DNA of 7,879 nucleotides, taken from positions 1 through 7,879 of the forward strand of contig CAZIOH010000153.1 in the NCBI GenBank assembly GCA_964540815.1, written 5' to 3'. Positions 5,441 to 7,879 of the stretch are shown here, piece after piece. Every line of letters begins with the position of its first letter. The first letter of the stretch is position 1. This DNA is from CAZIOH01 sp964540815. GTDB taxonomy: Bacteria > Myxococcota_A > Polyangia > Fen-1088. The position numbers and the translations under genes are program-made. The notes under the pieces are model-generated. The model did no database searches and was not told where the DNA came from. It worked only from the letters and a program-made list of their open reading frames with translations.

Positions 5441-5935
5441 ATGCCACTCGAAGATGATTTGAGCTTTGCGGTCTCGGAGGAGGAGCACGCGCGCCGCCGG
5501 ATCCTGGCGCTGCTCGGCGCGGGGGCCCTGTCGATCGCGGGCGCGGGTACGGCCATCACCACCTTTCGCTTTCTCGAGCCGGCGGTGTACTACGAAGAGG
5601 ACGCGCGCGTCGGAGTCGGACGCCCGGAGGACATCGCGCCGGGCACGGTCTTGGTCCTCGCTAAGCACAAGCTCTACGTGATCCGGGCAGCGGACGGGGG
5701 ATTTTATGCCCTGTCCTCGGTGTGCACCCACCTCGGCTGCATGACCCGCTACGCGCCCGAGAGCGCGCAGCTCGCGTGCCCGTGCCACGGCAGTCGCTTC
5801 TCGCTCGATGGCCGGGTGGCGGCGGGACCAGCGCCGCGACCGTTGCGTCGCTTGCAAATCACCCTCGAACGTGGGGTCCTCGTGGTCGACTCCAGCAAGC
5901 AAGTTCCGGTCGACGCCGTCTTCAAGGTGGCCTGA
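5441..5935 (+). CDS. Rieske [2Fe-2S] protein of a bc-type quinol oxidoreductase
   Basis: The 164-residue protein has one N-terminal membrane anchor (about 21-45), preceded by a twin-arginine-like ARRRIL (17-22) that would suit Tat export with the cluster already folded. The soluble domain carries both cluster loops: box I CTHLGC (Cys95, His97, Cys100) and box II CPCHGS (Cys113, Cys115, His116). Cys95/Cys113 and His97/His116 should bind the cluster, and Cys100/Cys115 should form the disulfide. After box II the sequence reads Ser118-Arg-Phe120. In high-potential bc1 proteins the Phe position is a Tyr whose OH raises the cluster potential, so a lower-potential, menaquinol-type cluster is likely. 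The protein takes the first electron from quinol at the Qo site and passes it to the cytochrome c encoded downstream. It starts 8 bases after the flavoprotein stop, and its stop overlaps the cytochrome b start by one base. Confidence 0.95.
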   Translation: MPLEDDLSFAVSEEEHARRRILALLGAGALSIAGAGTAITTFRFLEPAVYYEEDARVGVGRPEDIAPGTVLVLAKHKLYVIRAADGGFYALSSVCTHLGCMTRYAPESAQLACPCHGSRFSLDGRVAAGPAPRPLRRLQITLERGVLVVDSSKQVPVDAVFKVA

Positions 5936-6710
5936 TGAACGACTTCCAGTCCTTTCGCCGGCGGTTCTACCGGTCCATCGTTCGGCACGGTTTCCCCGAC
6001 ACCAATCGCAACCGCTCCTTGACGGTCTTCAGCAACTTCTTCTTGCACATTCATCCGGTCAAGGTGCGCCGTCGCGCGATCGAATTCCGCCGGACCTACT
6101 ACCTCGGCGGGCTCTCGGCGGCCTGCTTTCTGATCCTGGTCGTCACCGGCGTATTGCTGATGTTCTATTACCGCCCCGCCGTCCCGACCGCCTACGAGGA
6201 CATGAAGGACCTGAAGTTCGTGGTCCCGGCTGGGGTCTTCCTGCGGAACCTGCACCGCTGGTCCGCCCACACCATGGTGGCCCTGGTCCTGGCGCACATG
6301 GCGGTGACCTTCTACCGCGGCGCCTATCAGCCCCCGAGAGAGTTCAACTGGGTGATCGGGGTCCTCTTGCTGGTGGTCACGGTGCTCTTGTCGTACACGG
6401 GCTATCTGCTGCCCTGGGACCAGCTCGCGTACTGGGCCGTCACCGTGGGCACCAACATGGCCGAGGCCGCTCCGATCTTCGGGGCCAAGCTGAAGCTGCT
6501 CTTGCTCGGCGGCCACACCATCAACGGGAGCGCGCTCTTGCGCTTTTATGTCCTCCACTGCGTGGTGCTGCCCATGTCGCTGATTGTCGGGCTCTCGATC
6601 CACATCTGGAGGATCCGCAAGGACGGAGGCATCTACCTCGGCCCCGGCGCGGTGCCCCCGAGCCCGCTGCCTGTGCCAGCACCTCGGGCCCCTCGTGCGG
6701 GGGGACGGTC

Positions 6711-6714
<4 letters not shown>
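5935..6714 (+). CDS. Cytochrome b, N-terminal b6-type subunit of the bc complex
   Basis: The 259-residue membrane protein binds both b hemes of the quinol oxidoreductase. Four transmembrane helices are visible (about 56-79, 106-128, 137-160, 201-225). Heme ligands are His107/His121 on helix B and His208/His223 on helix D. The 15-residue spacing on helix D is the b6f-type pattern (bc1 has 14), consistent with the split cytochrome b. The motifs YLGG (56-59), FYYRP (77-81) and SYTGYLLPWDQ (153-163) are typical. At the position of the b6f cysteine that binds heme ci (FYCLGG in b6) this protein has Tyr56, so heme ci is not expected. A basic N-terminal tail (~50 residues) and a Pro/Ala-rich C-terminal tail (from about 237) flank the core. 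The ATG overlaps the Rieske stop (TGATG), with AAGGTGG at 5924-5930 as the ribosome site. The stop overlaps the next gene's GTG start, so the two cytochrome b halves are probably co-translated. Confidence 0.95.
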
Positions 6715-7429
<715 letters not shown>

Positions 7430-7430
<1 letters not shown>

Positions 7431-7879
7431 TGACCCCGCGACCCGACCTGCGTCCGGCGGATCTCAAGGTCACGCGCCTCCTGTGGGCCACGGCCGTGCT
7501 CTCGGTCCTGGTGCTTGGCGCCCTGTCGGTGGCTCCCGCCCGGGCCTACTTCAGCGAATGGCGCGCGGTGCAGGGCGCCTACAATGGCTCCGCTCGCAAG
7601 GCTGGGCTGCCGACGGTCGCGGTCGCCATTCGACAGATCTGGAAGCCCGAGCTCGCGGTGGTGGATCGTTGCGCCTCGTGCCATCTGGCCACGGATGGGG
7701 CGACGCCCCTGGCCGGCCAGCCGCTCTTCGCTGCGCACCCGCCCATTCCGCACGAACCGAGGGACATGGGCTGCACCGTTTGTCACGGCGGAGAGGGGCG
7801 GGCGACCGCGGCCTCCTCCGCGCACGGTCTCGAGGGCGGCGGGCTCGACCCCATGCTCCCACGCGGCTTCTACCAGGCG
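7430..7879 (+). CDS. Membrane-anchored multiheme cytochrome c of the bc complex (3' end cut by window)
   Basis: The first 150 residues are present and the frame is still open at the window edge. A hydrophobic segment (about 17-37) ends in Ala-Arg-Ala and is either an uncleaved anchor or a signal peptide. Two c-type heme motifs follow: CASCH (Cys81, Cys84, His85) and CTVCH (Cys115, Cys118, His119), so it binds at least two hemes; more may lie beyond the edge. The stretch WRAVQGAYN...IRQIWKPELAVVDRCASCH and the phrase GCTVCHGGEGRAT are typical of cytochromes encoded next to menaquinol-type Rieske/cytochrome b operons. It would replace cytochrome c1 or f, receiving electrons from the Rieske cluster on the periplasmic face and passing them to a carrier such as the copper protein encoded first in the operon. 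The ATG overlaps the previous stop (TGATG). Confidence 0.9.

Noticed and set aside
3405..5447. 680-codon open frame on the minus strand opposite the flavoprotein gene
   Set aside because: The + strand frame has full GltD-like and ferredoxin motifs; the minus product is Arg/Asp/Gly-rich with no domain, an effect of GC-rich third positions.

Overview
The window is GC-rich, densely coded DNA, read almost entirely on the + strand. It comes from a Gram-negative bacterium: there is an outer-membrane-type beta-barrel protein ending in Phe, several Sec-type signal peptides, and a quinol:cytochrome c oxidoreductase (bc complex) operon. The gene content and composition suit a deltaproteobacterial/Myxococcota-like lineage or another high-GC environmental phylum such as Rokubacteria, NC10 or Acidobacteriota. 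The sequence alone does not settle the taxonomy, and the cell is probably a respiratory one using a low-potential quinone.

Layout. Bases 80-376 hold only the ATP-binding tail of a sensor histidine kinase; the N box and everything before it are missing, so it looks like a gene remnant. Bases 502-972 encode a small secreted Gly/Thr/Ser-rich protein with a (Gly-Thr)7 tract. Its distal part reads more convincingly in another frame that stops at 895, which suggests a frameshift. Bases 973-1451 have no convincing gene, only short GC hairpins and short imperfect repeats. From 1452 to the right edge runs one tightly packed array of seven genes, with gaps of no more than 8 bases or outright overlaps.

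The array encodes, in order: (1) a secreted amicyanin-like blue-copper domain fused to a carboxypeptidase-regulatory-like beta-sandwich; (2) an outer-membrane porin with one N-terminal c-type heme site (CxxCH), similar in architecture to the Cyc2 cytochrome-porin fusions; (3) a cytoplasmic GltD-like FAD/NAD(P) oxidoreductase with an N-terminal Fe-S domain and a C-terminal 2x[4Fe-4S] ferredoxin domain; (4) a Rieske [2Fe-2S] protein; (5) a short b6-type cytochrome b; (6) the separate C-terminal cytochrome b half (subunit-IV-like, but with about five membrane segments); (7) the start of a membrane-anchored cytochrome c with at least two hemes, cut by the window end.

These genes suggest a continuous electron path: outer-membrane heme-porin, periplasmic copper protein and cytochrome c, Rieske/cytochrome b at the quinone pool, and a flavin/Fe-S module that could exchange electrons with NAD(P)H on the cytoplasmic side. 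The direction of flow is not visible in the sequence. It could be quinol or NADH oxidation toward an external acceptor, or uptake from an external donor with reverse flow to NAD(P)+. Several redox-site residues differ from the textbook bc1/b6f enzymes (Rieske Tyr to Phe, PEWY to APWY, no heme-ci Cys, no NADPH-type Arg pair in the flavoprotein). The Rieske change in particular fits a low-potential, menaquinone-type enzyme.
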